Origin: Teratosphaeria epicoccoides
Lineage: Eukaryota; Ascomycota; Dothideomycetes; Mycosphaerellales; Teratosphaeriaceae
NCBI GenBank assembly: GCA_021401465.1
Contig: JADDMT010000029.1
Span: forward strand, 186,001 to 250,000
Length of the DNA stretch: 64,000 nucleotides
Direction: 5' to 3'
The position numbers and the translations under genes are program-made. Numbering within the stretch: the stretch's first letter is position 1; the number at the start of each line of letters is the position of its first letter. A model generated the notes under the pieces. That model was not told where the DNA came from. It did no database searches and saw only the letters and a list, made by a program, of their open reading frames with translations. Below are positions 50,694-62,762 of the stretch, piece by piece.

Positions 50694-52214
50694 ATGGCGG
50701 ACTTGAAGAGGAAGCTGGGAAACATCGAGCATCGGGCCTCGAAGAAGCTGAAGCTTCCGCCATATCAGCTCGAAAAGAAGAAGAAGAAGAAGAAGAAGAA
50801 AACGGCTGCACCAGTCTCAGATGAAGTCGAGTCGCAAAAGTCGTCCACAGTCGACAAGAAGGCGCAAGGCGTAGACGAGAAGGACATTGACGAGGAAGAG
50901 AAGGACGATACTATCGATGCCGCCACCGAGAAGACGTTCGCGAATCTGGGTGTCACAGAATCACTCTGCGAAGCCTGCGACACCCTGGGCTTCAAGCATC
51001 CCACGCCGATTCAGCGAGAGTCGATACCGATCGCACTGAGCGGGCGAGACATCATCGGATTGGCAGAGACTGGCTCGGGGAAAACGGCAGCGTTCGCGCT
51101 CCCTGTACTGCAGGCACTTCTGGACAAGCCGCAGCCGTTGTTCGGACTAGTGCTGGCACCGACACGTGAATTGGCCTACCAGATCTCACAGCAATTCGAG
51201 GCGCTTGGCAGTCTGATCAGTGTCAGATGCGCTGTGTTAGTCGGAGGCATGGACATGGTGCCACAGGCGATAGCACTGGCGAAGAAACCCCATGTTGTCG
51301 TCGCGACGCCAGGACGTCTGCTAGACCATCTTGAGAATACCAAGGGATTTTCATTGCGGCAGCTGAAGTGTCTGGTCATGGACGAAGCGGACAGACTGCT
51401 GGACCTCGACTTCGGACCCATCCTTGACAAGATCCTGCAAGTTCTGCCACGGGAGCGCAGGACAATGCTCTTCTCCGCCACCATGAGCACAAAACTCGAT
51501 AACCTCACCCGCGCCGCTTTGCAGAATCCTGTCCGCGTCAGCATATCATCAAGCTCATACCAGACCGTCAAGAACCTGATGCAACGATACCTTTTCATCC
51601 CGCACAAATTCAAGGATATCTACCTCGTCTACCTCCTCCACGAATTCGCAGGCAAAACCTGCATCCTCTTCACCCGAACCGTAAACGAGGCGCAGCGTCT
51701 GGCCTTCCTCCTCCGAAGCCTCGGCCGCTCAGCAATCCCCCTCCACGGCCAGATGAACCAATCCGCCCGCCTCGGCGCCCTCAACAAATTCAAATCTGGA
51801 TCCCGCGACATCCTCGTCGCTACCGACGTCGCCGCGCGCGGTCTCGACATCCCCTCCGTAGACCTAGTCCTCAACTTCGACCTCCCACCCGACAGCAAGA
51901 CGTACGTCCATCGTGTGGGACGCACAGCGCGGGCCGGGAAATCGGGCGTGGCGATTTCGTTTGTTACGCAATATGATATTGAGGTGTTTCAGCGGATTGA
52001 GAAGGCGTTGGGAAAGCGGTTGGAGGAGCATAAGGCGGAAAGGGAGGAGGTTATGGTGTTTGCGGAGAGGGTTGGGGAGGCGCAGAGGGTGGCGGTGACG
52101 GAGATGAAGAGGCATCATGATCAGAGGCGACGTGGGGGGAAGGGAAAGGGCATCGGTGGGGGAAGAGGGAAGAAGGGGGGTGGGAGGGAGGGGATGGATG
52201 AGGATGAGGGGTGA
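50694..52214 (+). CDS. RRP3: DEAD-box RNA helicase Rrp3 (DDX47 family)
   Basis: Helicase for 18S rRNA maturation in the nucleolus. Intronless, 506 residues from Met 50694 (MADLKRKLGNIEHRASKKLKLPPYQ). A run of nine Lys, encoded by AAG/AAA repeats, lies at about residues 28-36. Helicase motifs: Q motif FKHPTPIQRESIP, I AETGSGKT (about 124), Ia APTRELA, GG, Ib ATPGRLLDHL, II DEAD (about 229), III SAT, IV CILFTRT, V ATDVAARGLDIP, VI HRVGRTARAGKSG. The TEKTFANLGVTESLCEACDTLGF opening is that of Rrp3. The C-terminus is Gly/Lys/Arg rich. Upstream in-frame Met at 50547 gives an unlike extension. Confidence 0.94.
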   Translation: MADLKRKLGNIEHRASKKLKLPPYQLEKKKKKKKKKTAAPVSDEVESQKSSTVDKKAQGVDEKDIDEEEKDDTIDAATEKTFANLGVTESLCEACDTLGFKHPTPIQRESIPIALSGRDIIGLAETGSGKTAAFALPVLQALLDKPQPLFGLVLAPTRELAYQISQQFEALGSLISVRCAVLVGGMDMVPQAIALAKKPHVVVATPGRLLDHLENTKGFSLRQLKCLVMDEADRLLDLDFGPILDKILQVLPRERRTMLFSATMSTKLDNLTRAALQNPVRVSISSSSYQTVKNLMQRYLFIPHKFKDIYLVYLLHEFAGKTCILFTRTVNEAQRLAFLLRSLGRSAIPLHGQMNQSARLGALNKFKSGSRDILVATDVAARGLDIPSVDLVLNFDLPPDSKTYVHRVGRTARAGKSGVAISFVTQYDIEVFQRIEKALGKRLEEHKAEREEVMVFAERVGEAQRVAVTEMKRHHDQRRRGGKGKGIGGGRGKKGGGREGMDEDEG

Positions 52215-52582
52215 GTCTGCGACGCATCTTGGCTGGAGATCAGCTTGTGAAGACGCGCGACGTATTAACAATGGTTTTGATCTGACTGACATGGTCGTGT
52301 GTTGATGTTTGATAGTGGCCCCCACTGCTTGCCCCGTGTTATGGCCCATATATAAGGTAATTTATGGTCAGTCAAACGTCATCGAAGGCGAGAGTGACAC
52401 GCGGATCTAACACAGGCTAAGACCGGAGCCTTTAGAAAAGTGTGATTGGTTTGAAGCCGCGCAACATGATCTCCGTGTCAGAAGCGACATTGGATCGTGG
52501 GCACGGTGGTTTCGAAAGTGTGACCTGGTTGAACAGTTCTGTGGTCCCTTATAGATCACTCGTGCCTGTCTTTTTATGACAA
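52215..52582. other. convergent 3' region of RRP3 and SR140-like gene
   Basis: 368 bp, no gene recognised; it should hold both poly(A) sites. Confidence 0.45.
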
Positions 52583-55009
52583 CTACTCTTCATCACTAGC
52601 AAACATGTCCTCAGCCCTCATCCGCCTCTTAGGCCCAGTCGGTGCTTTGAACGTGTTACCGCTATTGGCATCTATCCCCGCGCTCCCCTTCTCCAGCCCC
52701 TCGGCCTTGATATCGCCGGGCGCATCACTCGCCATCGGCACGCCATCGATATCCTCATCCATTGGCAGACCATCAATGTCATCGTCCATCGGCGTGCCGT
52801 CCAAATCTTCCATCGGCTCGCCATCGATGTCATCGTTCGGCGCAGGCGTACCCGCAGCAAGGGCCGGACTAGCTGACGCACTGTCGCCTTCTCCCACACG
52901 CTTGAATTTGCTCTTGAACTTCTCATCCCTCGCCCTTCTCTCTTCCTCCCTCTGCCGCGCAGCCTCGACAGCTCGCTCTTCTTCCGTAAGTGGTGGCTCG
53001 TAGAATTGCTTTTTGAGCTCTTCCAGCACATCGCCGCTGAACACGGACCAGCCCTCCCAGATTCCAAACACAATTCCAACCTTTCGCTTCCACTGCTCGG
53101 CTTTGAGGCGTCCCCATTTGAGGTCTCGATCAAGACGACCGAGGTGAGCAAAGGGGCCGCGAGCCTTGAAGCCCGATTCGAAGAGAGAACGGAACTTCCA
53201 TGCGTTCTTGGCCCCAGCAGTGGATGATGCTGAGAGTATGTCGGATATTATGTAGAGCGCAATTAGTTTGGAATTGGATCCGTCGTCGTCAGCTTTCTTT
53301 GCTGCTTGCACAGCGTCGCTGTCTGGCATAGAAGGCAGTGCATCGCCTGGCTCGTAGTCCTCTCCATCTTGCTCGGAATCTTGATCTTCGTACTTCGCCG
53401 CCAAACTGTAATTGAATGGTTTCTCAATGTTCAGCAGGAGCAAATCGACAATTTCTTCAGCGCCTTCACCTGCGTGGATGATGGCAAAGTTCGTAACGCG
53501 TGCGACATCGCCTTTCCGTAGACGAGCATTCGATTTCGGCAGGCGGCACAGTAAGTGTATGAGGCGAGCGCGTTTGAGTGGTGACAGATGAATTTTCTCA
53601 CTTTCATCGCCCGCCGGTGCCTGCTCTGCCGCATCACGGCCGTCGTTGAAGCGTCGATCATCTCCGCCATCTGACTCTTCCTCGCTCGAGTTATAGTCCA
53701 GGTCCGTAACCACATCGGCAAGACTGCGTAGGTCTGGGAACGTCACCTGGCCGTAGGGCGGCAAGAAATCAATTACGGTGTCTTCATACACGCGATCCAA
53801 ACCCTTCGCCCGCTTTTTGGCCTCTTTGACCGACTGATCAAGGTCGTCTGGACCCCACAGAAGATAGCGATAGTACACGCCCGCTGGAGACCGAGAATCG
53901 TAGAGGAATGCAAAACGCTCATCATTCTTCACCGTGGGGTCAGCCATCAACGCTGCCTCTATCTCCAGCACACGACTGGCGTCAGGCTCGGTCAGAAGCG
54001 TCTCAGCAAGGACGTGTATAGCTCTGACGCTTCCAATGTCTAGTGGTACTTGTACGTTGACAAGTGCTTCTGGCGGAGCAGGCATGCCATAGCCGCCGTA
54101 TAGATCTCGTGTAGGGCTGTCATAGGATTCTGGTGGAGCGAAGCCGCCTCGAAGCTCGGACGGTGGAGGAGCGTGGCGCATCGAGTGACGACCTTCTGCA
54201 GGTCTCGGCTTCTCAGCTCCAAATGGCTCTGCAGATGCGTCAAGTGTAGCTGAGGTCATGCTCGGGTGCATCGCAACAGATGAGAGGTGTTGAGAAATTG
54301 ACAAATGGAAGCCAGACCCGAGATACTTGTTTTTGAGCGCAGATATGGTCGCGTCCATCTGACTCTTCTCTGTCTCTGCCGACAGTGTAGCGATGGCCGT
54401 AAGCGATCGCTTCCCTGTGACAGGTCCACTGGACGGGGACAATGCGATCGAATGCACCTTCACGTAGCCTTGAAGCAGAGCCTCGACCTTCCTTGACCCC
54501 ATGTCTGGCGGGAGGGAGGACAGTCGTATCGTAGGTCTCGGCCTCTGCTCGTCTTGCTCGTCGTCCACATGCTCGTGCCGGCTGTATATTCCGCCCTCTC
54601 CTCTGTCGTAGCTTTGGGGCGCCTCGTACTCCCTCCTCGCCTCCTGTGCTTCCCGCATCTCATCCAAAGCCCTTTTGCGCTTCATGCTGGGCGGTGGCGG
54701 GAGTGCACTGGGGTTTGATCCCAGGCTGCCTGGCCCACTCCTGAGCCCTGACGGCGCACTGCCATATCCCATACCTCCTCGCGGCCGACTCGGCGGGCCC
54801 CCACCACGCGCGATCCCAACGAGCGGGCCATCATCGTCCTCATCTGCGAAGGAGTCTTCAAACGCCTTGAGAGCTGCAGCATTCTCCGACTCGGCCCGGC
54901 GTCTCTTTTCTTCAGCGGCAAGTCTGTCCTTCTCGAACGCGCTGAGCTTCTTTGGCACGGCAAGCTTGTGTGCAACATCAGGAAACTCTTTGACCTCCTC
55001 GTCCGCCAT
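52583..55009 (-). CDS. U2 snRNP-associated SURP protein, SR140/U2SURP-like
   Basis: Splicing factor linked to U2 snRNP. Intronless, 808 residues. Domain order: N-terminal basic/acidic region (FEKDRLAAEEKRRRAESENAAALKAFEDSFADEDDD), Gly/Pro/Ser linker, RRM-like part (TIRLSSLPPDMGSRKVEALLQGYVKVHSIALSPSS), SURP module (DIGSVRAIHVLAETLLTEPDASRVLEIEAALMADPTVKNDERFAFLYDSRSPAGVYYRYLLWG, about residues 320-395), CID domain (SPLKRARLIHLLCRLPKSNARLRKGDVARVTNFAIIHAGEGAEEIVDLLLLNIEKPF... LIALYIISDILSASSTAGAKNAWKFRSLFESGF), and C-terminal charged tail with DIDGEPMED-type repeats (about 735-780). SURP plus CID in this order defines the family. Confidence 0.85.
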   Translation of the reverse strand: MADEEVKEFPDVAHKLAVPKKLSAFEKDRLAAEEKRRRAESENAAALKAFEDSFADEDDDGPLVGIARGGGPPSRPRGGMGYGSAPSGLRSGPGSLGSNPSALPPPPSMKRKRALDEMREAQEARREYEAPQSYDRGEGGIYSRHEHVDDEQDEQRPRPTIRLSSLPPDMGSRKVEALLQGYVKVHSIALSPSSGPVTGKRSLTAIATLSAETEKSQMDATISALKNKYLGSGFHLSISQHLSSVAMHPSMTSATLDASAEPFGAEKPRPAEGRHSMRHAPPPSELRGGFAPPESYDSPTRDLYGGYGMPAPPEALVNVQVPLDIGSVRAIHVLAETLLTEPDASRVLEIEAALMADPTVKNDERFAFLYDSRSPAGVYYRYLLWGPDDLDQSVKEAKKRAKGLDRVYEDTVIDFLPPYGQVTFPDLRSLADVVTDLDYNSSEEESDGGDDRRFNDGRDAAEQAPAGDESEKIHLSPLKRARLIHLLCRLPKSNARLRKGDVARVTNFAIIHAGEGAEEIVDLLLLNIEKPFNYSLAAKYEDQDSEQDGEDYEPGDALPSMPDSDAVQAAKKADDDGSNSKLIALYIISDILSASSTAGAKNAWKFRSLFESGFKARGPFAHLGRLDRDLKWGRLKAEQWKRKVGIVFGIWEGWSVFSGDVLEELKKQFYEPPLTEEERAVEAARQREEERRARDEKFKSKFKRVGEGDSASASPALAAGTPAPNDDIDGEPMEDLDGTPMDDDIDGLPMDEDIDGVPMASDAPGDIKAEGLEKGSAGIDANSGNTFKAPTGPKRRMRAEDMFASDEE

Positions 55010-55372
55010 ATTGACGCATCCTCATGTAACGTGTTCTGCTTCGAAGCTGCCTCAAATAGTATCTCCTGTCCAAGAATAATGAGATTCCCGTTCACATGTC
55101 AGCGGGTAGATCCGCCATGTTCCTTCCCCGCGCGCACGACCTTGAGGGTACCTTCCCTTGTTCCCTTGTTCCTACCCTGGTCAGAGGTCCAGCATCTGTG
55201 TCTGCGACATGCACCTTCTTCCTGCGTCGATCAGTGAAACATCAACAGAGTCAACTTCGGTGTTTGGGGACATGGGCCCTTCGTCGACTGAAGAAGCTGC
55301 CGACGTGTGAAGAGGTGGAAGGCAACCGCAAGACAGTGCCCGCCTGGGCAATACACTCGCTCAACTCGCAAG
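55010..55372. promoter_or_regulatory. divergent region between the SR140-like gene and TOR
   Basis: 363 bp between two starts; should contain both promoters and the TOR leader. No motif I can name with confidence. Confidence 0.4.
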
Positions 55373-58300
55373 ATGGCGGAGAAGGTGTACGAGGTCACCG
55401 TCGAGCGCATCTTCAAGGACCTGCTCGCGCCGAATGAAGCTCTGCGCCAAATTGCAGCAGTCCGCCTGCTCGAATCCTGCAATGCTGCCTCACGCGAGCT
55501 GCCTGCAACCGCCTTCGACGCCTGCTACCAGAAGATCATTAACAAAATCGCCGAATGGATCATTAATGGCCAAGATACCCACGCTCGCACTGCCGGCCTC
55601 TACGCACTCAACAGTCTGATCGATTTCCGCGGCGACGATGCGGCTGCCAAGGTCACCAAATTCAGCAACTTCCTGAAGAGGACGCTCGAGGGCAACGACA
55701 CCAGTGCTATGATCGTGGCTGCCAAGTGCATGGGAAGACTTGCAGCGCCAGGCGGAGCACTCACTGCTGAGTTGGTGGATGCTGAGGTGAAGCACGCCTT
55801 GGAGTGGCTCACATCGGAGCGGAACGAGAACAGAAGATTTGCAGCAGTACTCATATTGAGGGAGTTGGCCCGGCAAAATGGCACGCTGCTGTATCATGCC
55901 GTGCAGGGTATACTCTTAAATCTGTGGGAGGGTCTGAGGGATCAGAAGGTGGTGATTCGCGAGACCAGCGCAGAGGTTATGAACCAGCTCTTCAGGATCT
56001 TGGGAGCCAGAGACCCGCAGACCAGACAGACGTGCCTGCAGCGCACGTATGATATGGCGCAGGATGGTTTCAAGAGGGGTTCGACAGAGTTCGTGCATGC
56101 GTCACTGTTGGCTTATCGGGAGCTGCTGGCCCAGGGTGGCATGTTTATGCATGGCACTCGGTATAAGGAGGTCTGCGAACGCGTCCTGATGCCACAGTAC
56201 CGCGACCACCGCGACCCGACCATACGCCGTACGGTCGTTGAAATCATGCCTGTGCTCGCTGCATACGCGCCCAAGGAGTTCTGCCATCATTACCTCGCGC
56301 GCTCGATGCAGCATCTACAAACCTTGCTCAAGGACCCGAAGCAGAGAAATATGGCATTTGTGGCTATAGGAAAGATCGCAAACGCTGTTGGCTCTCAGAT
56401 CGCTCCGTACCTGGACACGATACTGCTACATATTCGCGACGCGCTGTCTGTCAAAAACAGAAGCAAGAACACAGACGAGGCGCCCATCTTTGAGTGTATC
56501 AGTATGATCTCGATTGCTGTCGGCCAGACGTTGAGCAAATACATGGAAGCACTGCTCGACCCTATCTTCGCTTGCGGCCTCTCAGATGCCCTGACCCAAG
56601 CGCTTGTGGACATGGCTCACTACATTCCGCCGGTCAAGCCTACCATCCAGGAGAAGCTGCTCGACCTACTTAGTCGGACGCTATGTGGTAGACCCTTCCA
56701 GACGCTCGGTCACCCAACTCAAGGTCAAGGCTTGCCGCCAATTTCTACCAAAGAAGTCAGAGAACAGCGAGACCCGCAGCATCTTGAGCACAAGGAGCAA
56801 GAGATTGCACTGGCCCTGCATACTCTGGGCAGCTTCGACTTCAGCGGCCATATCCTGAATGAATTTGTTCGGGATGTAGCCATTCGCTACGTTGAAGACG
56901 ATGATCCCATCATCCGGAAAGCCGCTGCGCTAACCTGCTGCCAATTATTCGTCCGGGACCCGATTGTCCATCAGACGAGTCATCACGCTCTTCAGGTTGT
57001 CAGCGATGTCATTGAGAAACTGCTCACGGTCGGTGTTGCAGATCCACAGCCAGACATTAGACAGACGGTCCTGGCCTCGTTGGACCAGCGGTTTGACAAG
57101 CATTTGGCGAAAGCGGAAAACGTGCGATCACTTTTCATCGCATTGAATGATGAAAATTTTGCCATACGTGAGGCCGCCATGACGATCATTGGCCGACTCA
57201 CCAATGTCAATCCAGCCTACGTCTTCCCATCACTGCGAAAGGTGCTCATCCAACTCTTGACGGAGATCGAATACAGCAATAACTCTACAAATAAGCGAGA
57301 GTCGGCCCAGCTCATAAGTCATTTGGTCGGTGCCAGTAGCAAGCTCATTAAGCCTTATGTGGATCCGATGGTGACTGTGCTCCTGCCGAAAGCGGAAGAT
57401 CCCAACGCTGATGTGGCAGCTACGACCCTTCGAGCTCTCGGTGACTTGGCGACGGTCGGCGGCGACGAAATGATGAGATATGTCGATCAGCTGCTGGGTA
57501 TCATCATCCGCAGCTTGCAGGATTTATCCAGTGAGAAGAAAAGGGAGGCCGCGCTATGCACGCTCGGTCAGCTGGCTTCAAACAGTGGCTATGTCGTGGA
57601 CCCTTACATTCAGCATCCGCAGCTGCTCAACATTTTGGTTGGCATTGTCAAGAATGAGCCACCGGGTGTTCTGAGACGCGAGACAATTCGCCTGATGGGT
57701 ATACTGGGCGCACTTGATCCCTATAAGCATCAACAAGTTGTTGAGGAATCTCCCGAGAGCAACCTCCGTGCTGAGGCAGAAGCAGAGTCAGATGTCACAC
57801 TCATCATGAGGGGGATCACTCCCTCAAATGAGGAATACTACCCCACCGTGGTCATCACCACACTCATGAACATGCTGAAAGAAGACACGCTCAAGCAGTA
57901 TCACTCTCAGGTCGTCGACGCGGTCATGAACATTTATGCGACTATGGGCATGAAGTGCGTTCCATTCCTCGACAAGGTCGTTCCGGGCATAATCAGCGTT
58001 CTCAGGGACGCCCAGTCGGACGACCGGCTGGAGGGCTACTTCAACCAGCTTAGCCTGCTCGTCAAGATCGTGCGCCAGCACATCCGCCCGCATCTCAACA
58101 TCATCTTGGACGCTGTGGTCGACCACTTCAAGGGCGCCAGCGCCCGGCTGCAGGCAACAATGTTGAGCTTGATCGAGTCGATCGCTCGCAGCCTGGAAGG
58201 GGAATTCAAGGTCTTCCTAGCCCGGCCATTGCCATATATGTTGGATGTTCTGGCTCTCCCGGATTATCAAAGTGTTGCAAATAAGATGGCTTGTCAGCGT

Positions 58301-61300
58301 GTCCTGCACGCATTTCTTGTCTTTGGTAGCAGCGCCGAAGAGTACATGCACCTCATCGTCCCAGTCATCGTGCGCATGTTTGACGCCGGGTCTAGTAGGC
58401 CACGTGATGTACGCAAGGCTGCAATTGAGACGATTGGGAGACTGAGCAAGCAGGTCAACCTTTCCGAGTTTGCCGCCAAGATAATACATCCCCTATCCAG
58501 AGTGCTGATGGGCAGTGATGCGATCCTCAAAACGACGGCGATGGAGACTTTATGTGCGCTTGTATTCCAGATGGGTCAGGACTATTTGCATTTTGTGCCC
58601 ACAATCGACAAATTCCTGGCACAACAAGGCATCAAGTACACGGCCTACAATCTTATTGTCAACAAACTCAAACGCAATGAGCCACTGCCGCAAGATCTAA
58701 GCCCAGACGAGAGGTATGGCGATGAGGATGAGGATAGCTACCCGGCTGCAGACATCGCGACGAAGAAGCTGGCCGTAAATCAGCAGCATCTCAAAAATGC
58801 ATGGGAGGCGAGTCAAAAATCTACAAAAGAAGACTGGATTGAGTGGATGCGTAGATTCTCCGTCGAATTGCTCAAAGAGTCGCCACAGCAAGCTCTAAGA
58901 GCTTGCACCCCACTGGCGTCCATCTATCCTCCGCTGGCTCGCAGCCTCTTCAACAGCGCATTTGTCAGCTGTTGGACGGAACTGTACGAACAGTACCAGG
59001 AAGAGCTCGTTCGAAGCCTGGAGGTCGCTTTGACAAGCTCAATGATCCCCCCAGAGATTTTGCAGATCCTGCTCAACTTGGCGGAGTTCATGGAGCACGA
59101 TGACAAGGCTCTGCCAATAGATGTGAGGACATTAGGACAGTATGCCGCAAAATGCCATGCGTTTGCCAAGGCACTTCACTACAAGGAACTCGAGTTCAAT
59201 GCGGAGCAGAGCGCTAGTGCGGTGGAGGCGCTCATCAGCATCAACAACCAGCTCCAGCAGACTGACGCAGCTTTCGGTATTCTCAGGAAGGCGCAAGGGT
59301 ACAATGACGTTGATCTGAAAGAAACGTGGTTCGAAAAGCTCCAGAGATGGGAAGAAGCGCTTATGGCGTACCAGAGGCGTGAGCAGGAAGAAGGCGCAAA
59401 CGCCGGCTTCGAGGTGATCATGGGCAAAATGCGTTGTCTACACGCACTTGGCGAATGGGACACATTGTCCGCTATCGCGCAAGACAAGTGGATGAATGCC
59501 GGTGGCGATCATCGGAAGGCTATTGCGCCCCTAGCAGCAGCAGCGGCTTGGGGCATGGGGCAGTGGGAAGTCATGGACACCTATCTCAACGTCATGAAGC
59601 CAGCCAGTCCTGACCGGTCGTTCTTCGGAGCCATTCTATCTATTCATCGGAACCAGTTCGATGAGGCGCACGCGCATATCAGCAAAGCGCGAGATGGTCT
59701 AGACACCGAGTTGTCCGCGCTGTTGGGCGAGAGCTACACCAGAGCATACGGAGTTATCGTGCGGGTGCAGATGCTTGCAGAGCTGGAAGAGATCATTACG
59801 TACAAGCAACATGCCAATGATGCAGAGAAGCAGGAGCGGATGCGCGCAACGTGGACCAAGCGACTTCGCGGCTGCCAGCGGAATGTAGAGGTTTGGCAAC
59901 GCATGCTCAAAGTCCGCGCTCTGGTCATCACTCCGCAAGAGAACATTGAAATGTACATCAAGTTTGCCTCCATCTGCAGAAAGGCGCAGCGGACCGGCCT
60001 GGCAGAGAAGAGTTTGAATTCGCTTTTGGGAGGCACGGGTAACATCATGTCACCCGCCAGCATGGAGAAAGTGCATGGAGCTCCATATCAGGTGCAGTAC
60101 GCTGTCTACAAGTTCTTGTGGAGCAATGGTCGGCACGAGGGTGCGCTGACTGCTCTGCGCGACTTTACATTGAGGCTTCGAAGCGATTATGAGGAGAGAA
60201 GCCACGTCCTCTCATCTGGACAAGCCAATGGCACCCTCGCTGGCATGACCAACGGTGTCAATAGGTTGTCCCATTTCAACGGCATGCATGGTGGATCTGC
60301 ACCGTTCGGGTCCACAAGCATGCAGGTCGATCCACGAGAAAAGGCGGAACTGGACGAGTGGAAGATGCTGCTGGCACGCTGCTACCTCAAGCAAGGTGAC
60401 TGGTTGACCAAGATGATCGACGGCAATTGGGAGTCCGAGTATGTGCAAGATGTGCTGAAGTCCTACTATTCGGCGACCAGGTACAATGACAACTGGTACA
60501 AAGCTTGGCACGCGTGGGCTCTCGCCAACTTCGAGGTCGTTACTTCAATAACTGCGGGTACGGACCACGACTCGGCAAACGTGACGAAACAGATTGTGAG
60601 CGAGCATGTCATTCCAGCTATCAAAGGATTCTTCAAGAGCATTGCCCTTTCAAGTATGAGCTCTTTGCAGGATACGTTGCGGCTGCTTACACTTTGGTTT
60701 GCGCACGGCAAGCACCCGGACGTCACTCATGCGATTACTTCGAGTCTACCGAGTGTGAGCATGGACACTTGGCTCGAAGTCATTCCGCAACTCATTGCGA
60801 GGATCAGCCAGCCGAGTCAAATTGTCAGGAATGCGATTCACAACTTGTTGATGGAGGTGGGAAGGGCGCATCCCCAGGCCTTGGTCTATCCGCTCACGGT
60901 GAGCAAGAACTCGGATCGCGGGTCGCATCGATCGCAAGCAGCCGGGAAGATTCTGGACATGATGAAGCAGCACAGTGGAAAGCTCGCGGAGCAAGCCGAG
61001 CTGGTCAGTAACGAGCTCATCCGTATCGCCGTACTGTGGCACGAGCTATGGCATGAAGGGCTTGAAGAAGCCTCTCGTCTCTATTTCGGCGATCACAACA
61101 TAGAAGGCATGCTCCAGACCCTGGAACCGCTTCATCGGATGCTTGAGAGTGGTCCAAAGACTCTGCGCGAGATCTCGTTCATTCAGAGCTTTGGTCGCGA
61201 TCTCGCGGAAGCCAAGGATTGGTGCGACGCATACAAGAACTCACGGGAGATTGGCGATCTCAACCAGGCTTGGGACCTATACTACGGCGTCTTCAAGCGT

Positions 61301-62762
61301 ATTGCCCGCCAACTGCCGCAGCTGATGACTTTGGAACTCCAGTACGTCAGTCCCGAGCTGAAGAATGCACACGATCTGGAATTGGTGGTGCCAGGGACGT
61401 ATGTGAGTGGAAAGCCGATCGTGAGAATCCAGAGCTTCGACCCTGTGGCTACGGTCATTAGCTCAAAGCAGAGACCAAGAAAGTTGGCCCTCCGAGGCAG
61501 TGACGGTAACAAGTACGATTATTTGCTCAAGGGGCACGAAGACATTCGGCAAGATGAGCGCGTTATGCAGCTTTTTGGGCTCGTAAATACGCTTTTGGCC
61601 ACGGATCCAGAATGTCTGAAGCGTCACCTCAACATTCAGCGCTATGCTGCAATTCCCCTTTCGACACAGTCCGGTCTGCTAGGCTGGGTACCCAACAGCG
61701 ATACCCTCCATGTCCTTATCAAGGAATACCGCGAAAGCCGAAAGATCTTGCTGAACATCGAGCATAGGATCATGCTGCAAATGGCGCCAGACTATGACAA
61801 CCTCACGCTCATGCAGAAGGTGGAGGTCTTTGGCTACGCGCTTGATAATACCACAGGTCAGGATTTGTACCGTGTACTCTGGCTCAAGAGCAAGAGCTCT
61901 GAAGCTTGGCTGGATCGTCGGACGAACTACACGCGTTCGCTTGCGGTCATGTCGATGGTTGGCTACATACTCGGTCTTGGTGACAGACATCCGTCAAACC
62001 TAATGCTGGACCGCGTGACCGGCAAGATCGTGCACATCGATTTTGGCGATTGCTTTGAGGTTGCTATGCACAGGGAGAAGTATCCGGAACGAGTGCCTTT
62101 CCGACTCACGCGCATGCTCACCTTCGCAATGGAAGTCAGCAATATCGAGGGAAGCTTTAGAACGACTTGCGAGCATGTCATGCGTCTGCTGAGAGATAAC
62201 AAAGAGAGCTTGATGGCAGTGCTGGAGGCGTTTATCCACGATCCCCTTCTTACGTGGAGGCTGGGCACCAGGGATAGTCCGCCTGAGCCGAGCTTCCCAA
62301 GTGAGAGGCGCTCAAGCATCATGAACGCGCCCAGCGCTGCTGCTGCCGTGGCTGACGGCGGTCGTAGAGCCTCGGTCATGGGTGCAGGTGCGACGAATGA
62401 TCCGAATGCTGCATCTGAGCGTCCTGGAAGTAGTACCTACCGGCCTGTGCGGTACAGGATGGGTAGTCTTTCGCAGCAACAGCCTAATGGTGTGCCAAAT
62501 GGCGGTCAAGATCCGATTGAGCGCGAAGTTCAGAATGCCAGAGCTCTGCAGGTTCTAAGCCGCGTGAAGGAGAAGCTGACTGGACGAGACTTTAAGAAAG
62601 AAGTTGAGTTGGCTGTCGACGAGCAGGTTGAGAAGCTGTTGAGCGAGGCTACGAATCTGGAGAACCTGTGCCAGCATTACATAGGGGTAAGTTCGCGTAT
62701 CTTGGCCGATTTGAGTTTAGCGGTGATGCTGACTGTGCTTGAAGTGGTGCTCTTTCTGGTGA
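55373..62762 (+). CDS. TOR: target of rapamycin (TOR) serine/threonine kinase
   Basis: PI3K-related kinase that controls growth in TORC1 and TORC2. Two exons, 55373-62686 and 62745-62762, give 2,443 residues. The intron (GTAAGT...GCTGAC...GAAG) falls in the FATC domain; the last exon encodes WCSFW, the invariant end HYIGWCSFW. Order: HEAT repeats (about residues 1-1200), FAT (about 1270-1800), FRB with LWHELWHEGLEEASRLYFG (about 1888; the Ser used by FKBP12-rapamycin is kept) and DLNQAWDLYYGVFKRI, then kinase: YDYLLKGHEDIRQDERVMQLFGLVN (about 2050), catalytic loop GLGDRHPSNLMLD (about 2203), HIDFGDCFE (about 2222). A Ser/Ala/Pro-rich insert follows the kinase (about 2300-2370). I chose Met 55373 (MAEKVYEVTVERIFKDL). 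A single TOR gene is usual in filamentous ascomycetes. Confidence 0.96.
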
